In this document: positions 30,190 to 39,543 of the stretch, one piece after another | Numbering within the stretch: the stretch's first letter is position 1 | Layout of the letters: each line of letters begins with the position of its first letter | Source of the DNA: Candidatus Sphingomonas phytovorans | Lineage (GTDB): Bacteria; Pseudomonadota; Alphaproteobacteria; Sphingomonadales; Sphingomonadaceae | Assembly (NCBI GenBank): GCA_029202385.1 | Contig: CP119314.1 | Location: 4,156,501 to 4,220,500, forward strand | Direction: 5' to 3' | Length of the DNA stretch: 64,000 bases | The notes under the pieces: model-generated | The model's database searches: none | Told to the model about the DNA's origin: nothing | Seen by the model: the letters and a program-made list of their open reading frames with translations, nothing else | Program-made: the position numbers and the translations under genes

Positions 30190-30212
30190 TCCCCGGAGTC
30201 CCGTCGTCGATC

Positions 30213-31625
30213 CTATCCGGCATAGGCCTTTACGAGATCGTACAGATAGTCCCGGCCCTCATAGAGCGATTTGGTCCGGATCCGTTCGTTCAGCCCGTGA
30301 ATGCCGTTGAAGTCGGTATCGACGAAGATGCCGGGCGCGCCATAGACCGGGATGCCGATCGCCTGGAGGAAGATGCCGTCGGTCGCGCCCGTCGACATCA
30401 GCGGCAGGATCGGCAGGCCGGGGAAGTGCTTCGCGGCGACCGCCTTGGCCGGGTCGACGATCTTCGGGTCGAGCGATGGCGGGATCGCGGTGGGCCGGAT
30501 CGGCTGGTTGATGGTCACCTTCACCTTCGGACCCGCCAGTTCCTTGAGCTTCGCGAATGTCGCCTCGACCGTCTCGCCGGGGAAGATGCGGCAATTGACG
30601 TTGGCGGTGGCGCGTTGCGGCAGGGCGTTCTCCGCATGGCCGGCATTCACCAGCGTGGCGACGCAGGTGGTGCGCAGGGTCGAATGCATCGCCTTGTCCC
30701 GGCTGATCAGCGCGTCGGCCGCCTTGTCCTCCGGATTGGCGAGCAGGCGGTTGATCGCGTCGCCCACCGGCCCCGGCATCGCCGCCGCAGTCGCGCCGAA
30801 AAAGGCCCGGGTGGTATCGGTGAACTTGACCGGGAATTCATAGGCCCGCACCGCCTCGAGCGCGTCGGCGAGTTCGTAGATCGCGTTCTCGGGCGTGGGC
30901 TGCGAGCTGTGGCCACCGGGGTTGGTCGCCTCGAACGTGTAGTTCTGCGCTGCCTTCTCGCCGACCTGGATCGCCAGCAACTGAGGCTTGCCGTTCGCAT
31001 CGTAGCGCCCGCCGCCGCCTTCGTTGAGCGCGAACTCAGCCGCGATCAGATCGCGCTTGTTGGCCGCAAGCCATTGCGCGCCATTGAAGGCGAAGGTCGT
31101 TTCCTCGCCGCAGGTGAGGGCGAGCTTGATCGTCCGTTTCGGCTTGTAGCCGCTCGTCTTGAAACGGATCAGGCTGTCAGCCCACACGGCGGCCATCGCC
31201 TTGTCGTCGACCGCGCCGCGCGCATAATAATAGCCGTCCTCCTCGATCAGCTTGAAGGGATCGCGGATCCAGTCGGCGCGCTTGGCCTCGACCACGTCGA
31301 GATGGCCGAGCAGCAGCATCGGCTTGGCACGCTTGTCCGACCCCGGCAGCACCGCGACGATGCCGCCGTCCTTGGGATGTTCGGGTACCGAAAAATAGGT
31401 GATGTCGCCGTCGGGGAAGCCCGCCGCCTTCAACCGGGCGCCGATCTGTGCCGCCGCCTGGGTGCAACTGCCCGAGGACAGGGTCGTGTTGGTCTCGATC
31501 AACTCCTTGTAGAGCCCGAAAAATGCCTGTTGATCGGGGCGAAGCGCCTGAGCCGATGCGGCGACGGGAAGCAAGGCGATCACGGCCGCCGAGCAGATGG
31601 ATATCGTTCTAATGATGGCGTGCAC
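30213..31625 (-). CDS. Exported M20/M25/M40-family zinc peptidase
   Basis: The 470-residue precursor has a signal peptide (cleavage after ASAQ, about 26) and the M20 fold: LLGHLDVVEAK (first metal His/Asp), ARGAVDDKAMAA (bridging Asp), CGEETTFAF (catalytic and metal Glu), LNEGGGG (metal Glu) and a late GIHGLNER His. A dimerisation-type insert lies in between. It probably cleaves amino-acid conjugates or small peptides in the periplasm. The start is GTG (31625) with a weak ribosome-binding site. It lies upstream of nothing obvious; two retropepsin-like genes precede it on the same strand. Confidence 0.9.
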   Translation of the reverse strand: MHAIIRTISICSAAVIALLPVAASAQALRPDQQAFFGLYKELIETNTTLSSGSCTQAAAQIGARLKAAGFPDGDITYFSVPEHPKDGGIVAVLPGSDKRAKPMLLLGHLDVVEAKRADWIRDPFKLIEEDGYYYARGAVDDKAMAAVWADSLIRFKTSGYKPKRTIKLALTCGEETTFAFNGAQWLAANKRDLIAAEFALNEGGGGRYDANGKPQLLAIQVGEKAAQNYTFEATNPGGHSSQPTPENAIYELADALEAVRAYEFPVKFTDTTRAFFGATAAAMPGPVGDAINRLLANPEDKAADALISRDKAMHSTLRTTCVATLVNAGHAENALPQRATANVNCRIFPGETVEATFAKLKELAGPKVKVTINQPIRPTAIPPSLDPKIVDPAKAVAAKHFPGLPILPLMSTGATDGIFLQAIGIPVYGAPGIFVDTDFNGIHGLNERIRTKSLYEGRDYLYDLVKAYAG

Positions 31626-31684
31626 CCCCGAGTTGGACCAAAAGATCAGCGGCCGGTGGTATCGACGGTGACGACGGTACCGGC

Positions 31685-32608
31685 CTAGCCGTCCATGACC
31701 ATAATACGGACTTCGCGGTTCGGGAAATCGATCTTGACGCGCCGGAACAGCCGCAATGCGTCCATGCCGAGCAGCAGGGCCGGCTTATCGGTCAGGCCGA
31801 AATGGCGAAACGGCTCGGCGTCGGAGAAAGCGACGGGCAGATGGGAAAAGGTGATGCCCGCAAAGTCGACCTTGTCGATCTGCGTGTAGCCGACCTCCAT
31901 CGATTCGCCGGTTACGCCCCAGAGCGCGATCGGCCGAACCGCCTTCGCGCCGTGCGCGACGCTGCGCTTCAGCGCCATATTGCCCATGGTGATACCCGAT
32001 CCGGTATCCAGGATGACCCGGATCTTCTGTCCGCGATAGCTGGCGTCGCTCACGATGAGCTGGCCGTAGAGATTCTTCCCGTGAACCACGATCTCGCCGG
32101 GCATCGCGTTCATGCTCCGCCGTCGTTTGACGGATGGCGCGAGGGTCATGGTCTCCTTCGCGAAATCGATCGTCAGGGCATGGCCCTGGAGCGTGTCCAG
32201 CCCGAGCATGCCCAGCGCACCGAGGTCGCGCGATTCGAGCGAAGGCGCCTCGATGCTGGTGCCGCCCATCGTGCTCACGCTGATCTTCGGGATCATCACC
32301 GTCGCGACGTTGGACGTGCCGGTCATGGCGGTCAGCCGGACGTCCCTGCCCGACGCAAGGCCGAGCTTGCCGGCAAGTTCGCGTGAGATGACCGTGCGCT
32401 GCGCGCCGGTATCGACGACGAAATGGAACGGGCCGCTATTTCCGATCGAAACCGGCACGGTCATGCGATCATCGGCGGATCCGATATCGAGCACGGTCGG
32501 CGCGGGTGGCGGCGTCGGATCCTGCGCCACCGACGCGCCGGGCGCGACGGCAGCCATTGCAAGCGACACAAGGATCAAGCCGCGCATGGCGGGCGTGTCA
32601 GAAGGCAT
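31685..32608 (-). CDS. Exported retropepsin-like aspartic protease, two catalytic motifs (copy 2)
   Basis: The 307-residue precursor begins MPSDTPAMRGLILVSLAMAA, a signal peptide. It carries two aspartic protease motifs: VVDTGAQRTVIS (about 90-101) and VILDTGSGITMG (about 222-233), each followed by a hydrophobic LLG-type strand (LGMLGLDTLQGH, LLLGMDALRLF). One chain thus holds both half-sites of a pepsin-like pair. It is paralogous to the next gene upstream along its whole length (for example the LTAMTGTSNVATVMIPKISV stretch). GGGGGAG lies 9 nt before the ATG at 32608; the start overlaps the upstream stop. Confidence 0.8.
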   Translation of the reverse strand: MPSDTPAMRGLILVSLAMAAVAPGASVAQDPTPPPAPTVLDIGSADDRMTVPVSIGNSGPFHFVVDTGAQRTVISRELAGKLGLASGRDVRLTAMTGTSNVATVMIPKISVSTMGGTSIEAPSLESRDLGALGMLGLDTLQGHALTIDFAKETMTLAPSVKRRRSMNAMPGEIVVHGKNLYGQLIVSDASYRGQKIRVILDTGSGITMGNMALKRSVAHGAKAVRPIALWGVTGESMEVGYTQIDKVDFAGITFSHLPVAFSDAEPFRHFGLTDKPALLLGMDALRLFRRVKIDFPNREVRIMVMDG

Positions 32609-33518
32609 CTGGACGACTCCCCCTTGGAAGCGCGAAGCGCACTTCGCGATTGGCAAAATCGACCTCGACCTTCCGGAAGAGGCGCAGCGCATCCATGCCC
32701 AGCAGGAGCGCCGGTTCCTTGCTCAGCCCGAACCGCCGGAACGGCGCGACGTCGGAAAAGGCGATCGGCAGGTGATTGAAGGTAACCCCGCCGATGTCGA
32801 GGCTGGTGACCTGGGTATAGTCGGCGGTCAGTTTGTCGCCCGTCACACTGGTCAGGGTAATCGGCTCGGACGCCTTCAACTCGCCGCGCATCCTGGCGCG
32901 CAAGGCTGAATTGCCCATGCTGACCGACGATCCGGTGTCGACGATCACGCTGATCCGCCGGCCCTTGTAATAGGCCTGGGTGACGATCAGCTGGCCATAG
33001 ACGCTCCTGGCGCGGACGACGATGTCGCCGTTCAGGACGGGCGCGCGGTTGCGCTTGGTCGATGGCCGGATCTTCATGCTGTTGGTCTCGAAATCGATCG
33101 AGAGGGCGTGACCGCTCAGCGTGTCGATGCCCAGCATGCCGGGTGCGCCCAGATTGACTGAATAGAGCGCGGGCGCTTCGATCGGCTGGCTGATGATGTT
33201 GCTGACATTGAGTGACGGGATCACCACCGTCCCGACATTGCTCGTGCCGGTCATTGCCGTCATTCGCACGTCGGGCCCGGGCGACAGGCCAAGCGTCGCG
33301 GCGAGCTCGCGCGAGATCACCGTTCGTTCGGCGCCGGTGTCGATGATGAAAGGGAACGGGCCGGTGGTGCCGATGGTGACGGGCACCGTCATGCGCTGGG
33401 CGGAATCATCGAAGGCCAGGGTATTTTCGGCGGCGGGCGGCACCTCGCCCTGTCGCGCGGACAACCCTCCGGGAGCGGCGGCCGCAATAGCGATGACAAG
33501 GGCGGTTATTCCGCGCAT
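32598..33518 (-). CDS. Exported retropepsin-like aspartic protease, two catalytic motifs (copy 1)
   Basis: The 306-residue precursor has a signal peptide (cleavage near GLSARQ) and two motifs, IIDTGAERTVIS (about 58-69) and IVDTGSSVSMG (about 190-200), plus LGMDALRLFRKVEVDF near the end. The tandem paralogue downstream overlaps it by 11 nt, so the pair is translated together. Members of the aspartyl-protease (gag-polyprotein-like) family occur widely in alphaproteobacteria with few known substrates. Both DTG motifs are intact here, so activity as a monomer is plausible. Confidence 0.82.
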   Translation of the reverse strand: MRGITALVIAIAAAAPGGLSARQGEVPPAAENTLAFDDSAQRMTVPVTIGTTGPFPFIIDTGAERTVISRELAATLGLSPGPDVRMTAMTGTSNVGTVVIPSLNVSNIISQPIEAPALYSVNLGAPGMLGIDTLSGHALSIDFETNSMKIRPSTKRNRAPVLNGDIVVRARSVYGQLIVTQAYYKGRRISVIVDTGSSVSMGNSALRARMRGELKASEPITLTSVTGDKLTADYTQVTSLDIGGVTFNHLPIAFSDVAPFRRFGLSKEPALLLGMDALRLFRKVEVDFANREVRFALPRGSRPDAF

Positions 33519-33597
33519 GAGACGAAGTTACGCCCGTTGCGGACCTTCAACAAGGGGCTATTCGACCGCAGAAAACCGACGTTCAGCCTGAAATGGA

Positions 33598-36012
33598 TCA
33601 GTCGAGCCGCATCGCCTCCGCCGCCAGCGATTCAGCCTCGATCAGCAGCGCGTCGTCGGCGAGCCCCATCGCGATCCGTTCCCGCCCGATCAGGGTCAGC
33701 ACCGGTACGGCAAGAGGCGAGACTCGGGGCAGGTCGACATGCAGCATCGTCTCGGCCGCGCGGTCGAGCAGGTCGGCTAGGCGCCCCACATCGGTCATCT
33801 TGGCGCGCGCATCCGCCCAGGCCGCCTGGAGCAGCAAATGGCCCGGTTCATAGCGGCGCAGCACGTCGTAGATCAGGTCGGTGGAAAAGGTGACCTGTCG
33901 TCCCGTCTTGCGCTTGCCGGGATGCTGGCGCTCGACCAGCCCGCCGATCACCGCGACCTCGCGAAAGGCCCGCTTGAGCAGGGCCGAGCTCTGCACCCAG
34001 TCGACGAACTCGTCTTCGAGGATATCGGGTGACAGCAGCGTCGCGGGATCGGTGACGGGATCGAGCGAATAGCAGGCGATCGAATAGTCGCTGGCGACGA
34101 AGCCGAGCGGCCGATACCCTTGCGTCTCCATCCGCCGCGTCAGCAGCATGCCGAGCGACTGGTGTGCGTTCCACCCCTCGAAGCTGTAAGCGACCATGAA
34201 GTGCCGCCCCTCGTGCGGGAAAGTCTCGACCAGCAACTGGCCCGGGGTCGGCAGCTTCGAGCGCCGCGACTGCACCTCGAGCCATTCGCGAACGTCAGCG
34301 GGAAACCGTGGCCATTCAGTCGAGTCGGCCAGGAAGCCGCGTACCCGGTCGGCAAGGTTGGTCGAGATCGGCATGCGCGCGCCGCCATAGGTCGGGATTC
34401 GCGCGGGGCGGGCGGTCGCGCGGACGATCAGGTCCTCGGTATCGATCTTCTCCACTTCAAGGCTGGTGCCGGCGAAGAAGAAGGTGTCGCCCGGGCTCAT
34501 CGAGGCGGCGAATGCCTCCTCCACCTTGCCCAATGTCCGTCCGTTCCGGAACCGCACCGTGAGCATCGTCGCCTCGACGATGATGCCGGCGTTCAGCCGA
34601 TGCTGGGCGACGAAGCTCGGATGGCTGACGCGCCAGCTACCGTCCGGGTCCCGGGTCAGCCGCTTGAACTTCTCATAGGCCTTCAGCGCATAGCCGCCGT
34701 CGCGGATGAAGCCGAGCACCTGTTCGAACGTCTCCGTCTCCAGCGCCGAATAGGGCAGGGCGGAGCGAATCTCGTCGAGCATCTCCTCCTGCCGAAAGGG
34801 GGCCGCGCAGGCGCAGGCCATGACATGCTGGGCGAGCACGTCGAGCGCGCCGGTACGGAAGAGGTCGGGATCGAGCTCACCCGCCACGACCGCGTCCAGC
34901 GCCGCGCGCGCCTCGAGATATTCGAAGCGGTTGCCCGGCACGATCACCGCCTCCGACGATTCGTCCAGCCGGTGGTTGGATCGTCCGATCCGTTGCAGCA
35001 GCCGGGACGATCCCTTGGGCGCGCCCATCTGGATCACGCAATCGACATCGCCCCAGTCGACACCGAGATCGAGGCTCGCGGTCGCGACCAGCCCGCGCAG
35101 CCTGCCCGCCGCCATCGCCGCCTCCACCTTGCGCCGTGCTTCAAGCGAGAGGCTGCCGTGATGGATGCCGATCGGCAGCTGCATCGCGTTGACCTTCCAC
35201 AGATCCTGGAAGATCAGTTCGGCCAGGCTGCGGGTGTTGCAGAAGATGATCGACGTCCTGTGAGTCTCGATCTCGGCCATGACCTGCTCGGCGGCGTAGC
35301 GCCCCGAATGCCCGGCCCAGGGGACGCGGCCCTCGGGCAGCAGGATGGCGATGTTCGGATCGGCGCCCGGCTCGCCTCGCACCAGCGTCACTTGATCGAT
35401 GTCGCCGTCAGGCGCGAGCCAGGCGCGATAGCCGTCGGGATCGGCGACGGTGGCCGACAGGGCGACCCGGCGCAGCCCGGGCGCGAGCCGCTGAAGCCGC
35501 GCCATGCACAACGACAGCAGGTCACCGCGCTTGCCCGTCGCAAAGGCATGGACCTCATCGACTACGATCGTCTTCAGCCCCTCGAATATCAGGAAGCTGT
35601 CGGGATAGGACAAGAGCAGGCTGAGCGATTCCGGAGTGGTCAGCAGGATCTGCGGCGGGCGGATGCGCTGGCGTGCCTTGCGGTCGCTGGGGGTGTCGCC
35701 GGTGCGCGTCTCGATGCGGATGTCGAGCCCCATCTCCTCGACCGGGGTCAGCAGGTTGCGTTGCACATCGACCGCCAGCGCCTTGAGCGGCGAGACGTAG
35801 AGCGTGTGCAGGCCATCGGTGGGGGTTTCGATCAGCTCAACCAGCGTCGGCAGGAAGCCGGCCAGCGTCTTGCCGGCGCCGGTAGTGGCGACGAGCAGCC
35901 CGTGCCGCGCCGCTCGCCCGACCTCGAGCATGTCTAGCTGGTGCGAGCGCGGCACCCAGCCGCGCGACGCGAACCAGTTGGCAAGGGGAGCGGGAAGGGA
36001 AGGGCTCAACAC
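33598..36012 (-). CDS. Ligase-associated DNA damage response DEXH-box helicase (Lhr-like)
   Basis: The 804-residue superfamily 2 helicase has motif I VATTGAGKTLAGFLP (about 40-54), motif II VVDEVHAF, motif III SATVAD, motif IV-VI elements (IIFCNTRSLAEL, ATASLDLGVDWGDVDCVIQMG, RLLQRIGRSNHRLDE) and a long C-terminal region (about 480-804) typical of Lhr-core helicases. It probably unwinds DNA or RNA-DNA at damage. It is the partner of the exonuclease that starts 252 nt away on the opposite strand, of pdeM and of the ATP-dependent ligase. Confidence 0.93.
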   Translation of the reverse strand: MLSPSLPAPLANWFASRGWVPRSHQLDMLEVGRAARHGLLVATTGAGKTLAGFLPTLVELIETPTDGLHTLYVSPLKALAVDVQRNLLTPVEEMGLDIRIETRTGDTPSDRKARQRIRPPQILLTTPESLSLLLSYPDSFLIFEGLKTIVVDEVHAFATGKRGDLLSLCMARLQRLAPGLRRVALSATVADPDGYRAWLAPDGDIDQVTLVRGEPGADPNIAILLPEGRVPWAGHSGRYAAEQVMAEIETHRTSIIFCNTRSLAELIFQDLWKVNAMQLPIGIHHGSLSLEARRKVEAAMAAGRLRGLVATASLDLGVDWGDVDCVIQMGAPKGSSRLLQRIGRSNHRLDESSEAVIVPGNRFEYLEARAALDAVVAGELDPDLFRTGALDVLAQHVMACACAAPFRQEEMLDEIRSALPYSALETETFEQVLGFIRDGGYALKAYEKFKRLTRDPDGSWRVSHPSFVAQHRLNAGIIVEATMLTVRFRNGRTLGKVEEAFAASMSPGDTFFFAGTSLEVEKIDTEDLIVRATARPARIPTYGGARMPISTNLADRVRGFLADSTEWPRFPADVREWLEVQSRRSKLPTPGQLLVETFPHEGRHFMVAYSFEGWNAHQSLGMLLTRRMETQGYRPLGFVASDYSIACYSLDPVTDPATLLSPDILEDEFVDWVQSSALLKRAFREVAVIGGLVERQHPGKRKTGRQVTFSTDLIYDVLRRYEPGHLLLQAAWADARAKMTDVGRLADLLDRAAETMLHVDLPRVSPLAVPVLTLIGRERIAMGLADDALLIEAESLAAEAMRLD

Positions 36013-36065
36013 TGAGGCTCAGCGGAAGGTCGATTCTGCGGGTGAGCCCCACTCATCACCCGCTC

Positions 36066-36161
36066 CGTTACCCCGGACTTGTTCCGGGGGCCACGGATCC
36101 GCAAACCAAGCGGTCGGCGAAGGTGCGGAACGGTGGATGCCGGAACAAGTCCGGCATGACC
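36066..36161 (+). repeat. Intergenic repeat, copy B
   Basis: This copy matches the element at 11416-11510: a CCCCGG-acttgtt-CCGGGG hairpin, a conserved GCAAACCA, then GGTGGATGCCGGAACAAGTC and CGGCATGAC. The second hairpin (8-bp stem) is identical in both copies. Here it lies between the divergent helicase and exonuclease genes, 103 nt before the exonuclease ATG. Confidence 0.8.
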
Positions 36162-36263
36162 GAATGGGGGCAGCCGTCTCCACCCACTTCGCACGATCGA
36201 CCCGGGTGGAGGTGGTTCAGGTAAAGAAGTGGAACTAGGCGGCATCCCATCCATATAGGCATC

Positions 36264-37262
36264 ATGGCGAAACTCGGCGACTGGATCGATCCGCAACCGC
36301 ACGGCATTCATGTAAAGCCCGCCGACGCGTGGATCGACCCGTCGCGCCCGTCGCCACGGGCGCTGGTCACGCACGGCCATGCGGATCATGCGCGGGGCGG
36401 GCACCACGCGGTCTGGGCGACGGCCGAGACCCTGGCGATCATGGAGGCACGCTACGGGCTCCAGGCCGGCCATCCGGTCGGCTATGGCGACACGATGCGC
36501 CTGGGCGATGTCGACATCCGCTTCGTGCCCGCGGGTCATGTGCTCGGGTCGGCGCAGATCGTGCTTGAGTATCGCGGCGAGACGATCGTCGTCTCGGGCG
36601 ACTACAAGCGCCGCCCCGACCCGACCTGTGCCCCGTTCGAGCCGGTGCCATGCGATATCTTCGTCACCGAGGCGACCTTTGGCCTGCCCGTGTTCCGCCA
36701 CCCGGAAACCGGCGACGAGATCGACAAGCTCACCGCCGCGCTCCACGCCAATCCGGATCGCTGCGTCCTGGTCGGCGCCTATGCGCTGGGCAAGGCGCAA
36801 CGGGTGATCGCGGAGTTGCGCGCGCGGGGTTTTGACGACCCGATTTACATTCACGGGGCGCTCCAGCGGCTATGCGATCTCTATGTCGAGCATGGGGTCG
36901 ACCTTGGCGAGCTGCGCCCGGCGACGGGCGTGCCGAAGGCCGAGTTGAAGGGCCGGATCGTCCTGGCGCCGCCTGGTGCGCTCAACGATCGCTGGTCGCG
37001 GCGGCTGCCCGATCCTATCACGGCCATGGCATCGGGCTGGATGCGCGTCCGCCAGCGCGCCGTGCAGCGCAATGTCGAGCTGCCGCTGATCCTGTCGGAC
37101 CATGCCGATTGGGACGAGCTGACCGATACCCTGACCGAAATCGCACCGAAGGAAGTGTGGGTGACACATGGCCGGGAGGAGGCCCTGGTCCATTGGTGCA
37201 TGACTCGCCAGATCAAGGCACGGGCGCTCGCCCTGATCGGCTATGAGGACGAGGATGACTGA
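36264..37262 (+). CDS. Ligase-associated DNA damage response exonuclease (MBL/beta-CASP fold)
   Basis: The 332-residue protein has metallo-beta-lactamase motifs VTHGHADHARGGHHAVW (about 36-52), VPAGHVLGSAQI, VVSGDYKRRPDPTCAPFEPV and LILSDHADWDEL in a beta-CASP-type layout. It is the SNM1-like nuclease of the ligase-associated set. By analogy it resects DNA, but the activity is inferred from the family. It is divergent from the helicase gene across a repeat element. Confidence 0.9.
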   Translation: MAKLGDWIDPQPHGIHVKPADAWIDPSRPSPRALVTHGHADHARGGHHAVWATAETLAIMEARYGLQAGHPVGYGDTMRLGDVDIRFVPAGHVLGSAQIVLEYRGETIVVSGDYKRRPDPTCAPFEPVPCDIFVTEATFGLPVFRHPETGDEIDKLTAALHANPDRCVLVGAYALGKAQRVIAELRARGFDDPIYIHGALQRLCDLYVEHGVDLGELRPATGVPKAELKGRIVLAPPGALNDRWSRRLPDPITAMASGWMRVRQRAVQRNVELPLILSDHADWDELTDTLTEIAPKEVWVTHGREEALVHWCMTRQIKARALALIGYEDEDD

Positions 37263-37285
37263 TCCGTCCGGTTGCGCGGCAGTAT

Positions 37286-37693
37286 TCAGGCAGCTGCCCG
37301 TCCCGCCGACGATGCTTCCCCGGCATCGGGGGAGAACAGCCAGGCCTCGGCGGAGAAATGATCGTCGAAGCATCGGGCCGCACGATTCTCCAGCGCCCGC
37401 AGGAGCTGTGACCGGGCGAGGGTCGGCCCCGTCACGAACGCCAGCCGGCGCGACCGATAGTCAGGCGCTGACAGCATATCGCGGAACGCGGCCACGATCT
37501 CCTGCGACTGGATCTTCATCTCCCTGACGTCGTTGATCGTCAGATGCTGGTTCGGCCCGCACCGCAGGCTGGCATGCGCCACCCGGCGCGCTTCGAGAAA
37601 TCCCTCGATATCGTCCGGTGAAAAGAACCCCGACAGCTTGATCCGCACGAGATCGCGGACCGGGTCGGCTTCAACATGGAAAGTCGCGCTCAT
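37286..37693 (-). CDS. Conserved hypothetical, STAS-like small protein
   Basis: The 135-residue protein starts MSATFHVEADPVRDLVRIKLSGFF and has an alternating beta-alpha pattern (HLTINDVREMKIQSQEIVAAF, RRLAFVTGPTLARSQLLRALE) that looks like a STAS/SpoIIAA-like fold. No catalytic motif is visible. It is third in the run after rpoN and the ABM-domain gene, 53 nt downstream of the latter. The start at 37693 is preferred over 37702. Confidence 0.65.
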   Translation of the reverse strand: MSATFHVEADPVRDLVRIKLSGFFSPDDIEGFLEARRVAHASLRCGPNQHLTINDVREMKIQSQEIVAAFRDMLSAPDYRSRRLAFVTGPTLARSQLLRALENRAARCFDDHFSAEAWLFSPDAGEASSAGRAAA

Positions 37694-37746
37694 TCCTCTC
37701 AACTACCGCGACTTGTTTGAAAAAAGCTGAACGCGGGGCCGCTCGT

Positions 37747-38040
37747 TCAGCCGGTCGGGCTTGCCTCGTACATCGAGATGCTCTCGCTGGCGGCGGCGAG
37801 GTCGCGGACCGCCGCGATGAAAGCGGTCGATCCCGGCTGGACGAAATGCGTCCTGAGCGCCGCCATGTCTTCCCAGCGCTCGAAGAAGAACAGCCGCAAC
37901 GGGTTCTCGCAATCGACCTGCACCGAATGGCTGATGCAGCCCGGCTCGGTACGCGAGCGATGGACATGATCGAGGCTCGCCTGGCGTAGCGCTTCGAATG
38001 TTTCGGGTCGTGCGGTCACGCTTCCCGTGACGATAATCAT
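37747..38040 (-). CDS. Antibiotic biosynthesis monooxygenase (ABM)-domain protein
   Basis: The 97-residue protein is a single dimeric alpha/beta-barrel ABM domain: MIIVTGSVTARPETFEALRQ, then RTEPGCISHSVQVD, FFFERWEDMAALRTHF and FIAAVRDL. Such proteins (YgiN-like) oxidise quinols or act as heme- or quinone-related monooxygenases, and many are unassigned. Its ATG shares a base with the rpoN stop (TGATG), so it is translationally coupled to sigma-54. Confidence 0.88.
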   Translation of the reverse strand: MIIVTGSVTARPETFEALRQASLDHVHRSRTEPGCISHSVQVDCENPLRLFFFERWEDMAALRTHFVQPGSTAFIAAVRDLAAASESISMYEASPTG

Positions 38041-39539
38041 CAGCTGACCCCCTCAAGCGCCTTTTGCCGTCGCCGCTGCACCGAGCTGCCGATGCCGAGT
38101 GCCTCGCGATATTTCGCGACGGTGCGTCGGGCGATGTCGAAGCCCTTGGCGTTGAGCAGTTCGACCAATGTGTCGTCGCTCAGGATCGCCTTGGGTTCCT
38201 CCGCCGCGATCAGCGCGCGGATCGCGCTCTTCACCGCCTGGGCCGACACCGCGTCGCCGCCGTCCGAGGACTGGATCGCCGAGGTGAAGAAATATTTCAG
38301 TTCGTAGAGCCCGCGCGCGCAACTCAGATATTTGTTGCTGGTCACGCGACTGACGGTCGATTCGTGCATCTCGATCGCGTCGGCCACCTGCCGCAGCGTC
38401 ATCGGCTTCAGCTGCGAGACGCCGTGGACGAAGAAGGCTTCCTGCTGCTTCACGATCTCGGTCGCGACCTTGACGATGGTGCGCTGGCGCTGGTCGAGCG
38501 CCTTGACCAGCCAGTTGGCGCTGGCGAGGCATTCCGACAGCCAGGCCTTGCTTGCCTTGTCCTGGTGCCCGCCGGACAGCTCGACATAATAGCCGCGATT
38601 GACCAGCAGGCGCGGCAGGGTCGCTGCGTTGATCTCGATCGCCCAGCCGGTCTTGCGCCGCGCGACGAAGATGTCGGGCACCACCGCCTGCATCGCCTCG
38701 CCGCCGTAACGACAGCCGGGCTTGGGATCGTAATTGCGCAGCTCGCGGATCATGTCCGCCAGATCCTCGTCGTCGACATCGCAGATCCGCCTCAGCCGCG
38801 CCATGTCGCCCCGCGCGACGAGGTCGAGATTGTCGATCAGCCGCGCCATGCACGGATCGTAACGGTCGGCCTCCTTCGCCTGGAGCGCGAGGCATTCGGA
38901 CAAGGATCGCGCGCCGACCCCGGTCGGATCGAAGGTCTGGATGATGCCAAGCACGTGCTCGACCCGGGCAAGCGCGACGCCGAGCCGGTTGGCGACTTCG
39001 AGCAGCGGCACGGTAAGGTATCCCGTCTCGTCGATCTGGTCGATCAGATGCGCGGCGATGAAGGCATCGGGCCCGTCGACCACGGGGCCGGCCTGCGCCA
39101 GCAGATGGTCGGCGAGATTCAGGCTGGTATCGGCGAAGCCGTCGAGATCGGGGCCATCCTCCCCCATCGCGCCACTGCTGGCGCCGTTCAGTCCGAGCGA
39201 ACCGTCCATGCCGCCGCCGTCAGCGACACTGTCATGGTGAAAGCTCTCAACGGTGAAATCGACGTCGAGCGATGCTTCGCCCGTGCTGTCGCCGCCCATC
39301 AATAGCTCGTCCGCGGTCGCCGGCTCGTCCCGTGGCTCGGGCGGGGCTTCCCGCTCGAGAGTCGGACCGTCATCGTCGGGGGCTCCCGATTCGAGCAGGG
39401 GATTCTTCTCGATCTCCTCGGCGATGAAGCCCTCGACCTCGAGGTTCGACAGCGCGAGCAGGCGGATCGCCTGCTGCAACTGCGGCGTCATCACCAGCGA
39501 TTGCGACTGGCGCAGATCGAGGCGCGGGGCGAGACTCAT
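38040..39539 (-). CDS. rpoN: RNA polymerase sigma-54 factor
   Basis: The 499-residue protein has region I LRQSQSLVMTPQLQQAIRLLALSNLEV (about 9-35), an acidic region II (50-170), the core-binding region III and the C-terminal DNA-binding RpoN box ARRTVAKYREALGI (about 472-485). The start at 39539 (MSLAPRLDLRQ) is set by the family; the ORF runs further upstream through lptB. It lies 4 nt after lptB, the usual alphaproteobacterial order. It directs activator-dependent genes. Confidence 0.97.
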   Translation of the reverse strand: MSLAPRLDLRQSQSLVMTPQLQQAIRLLALSNLEVEGFIAEEIEKNPLLESGAPDDDGPTLEREAPPEPRDEPATADELLMGGDSTGEASLDVDFTVESFHHDSVADGGGMDGSLGLNGASSGAMGEDGPDLDGFADTSLNLADHLLAQAGPVVDGPDAFIAAHLIDQIDETGYLTVPLLEVANRLGVALARVEHVLGIIQTFDPTGVGARSLSECLALQAKEADRYDPCMARLIDNLDLVARGDMARLRRICDVDDEDLADMIRELRNYDPKPGCRYGGEAMQAVVPDIFVARRKTGWAIEINAATLPRLLVNRGYYVELSGGHQDKASKAWLSECLASANWLVKALDQRQRTIVKVATEIVKQQEAFFVHGVSQLKPMTLRQVADAIEMHESTVSRVTSNKYLSCARGLYELKYFFTSAIQSSDGGDAVSAQAVKSAIRALIAAEEPKAILSDDTLVELLNAKGFDIARRTVAKYREALGIGSSVQRRRQKALEGVS

Positions 39540-39543
39540 AGGA

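Noticed and set aside
34120..35937. 605-aa plus-strand ORF opposite the DEXH helicase
   Set aside because: The helicase has all motifs in place; the antisense frame has none.
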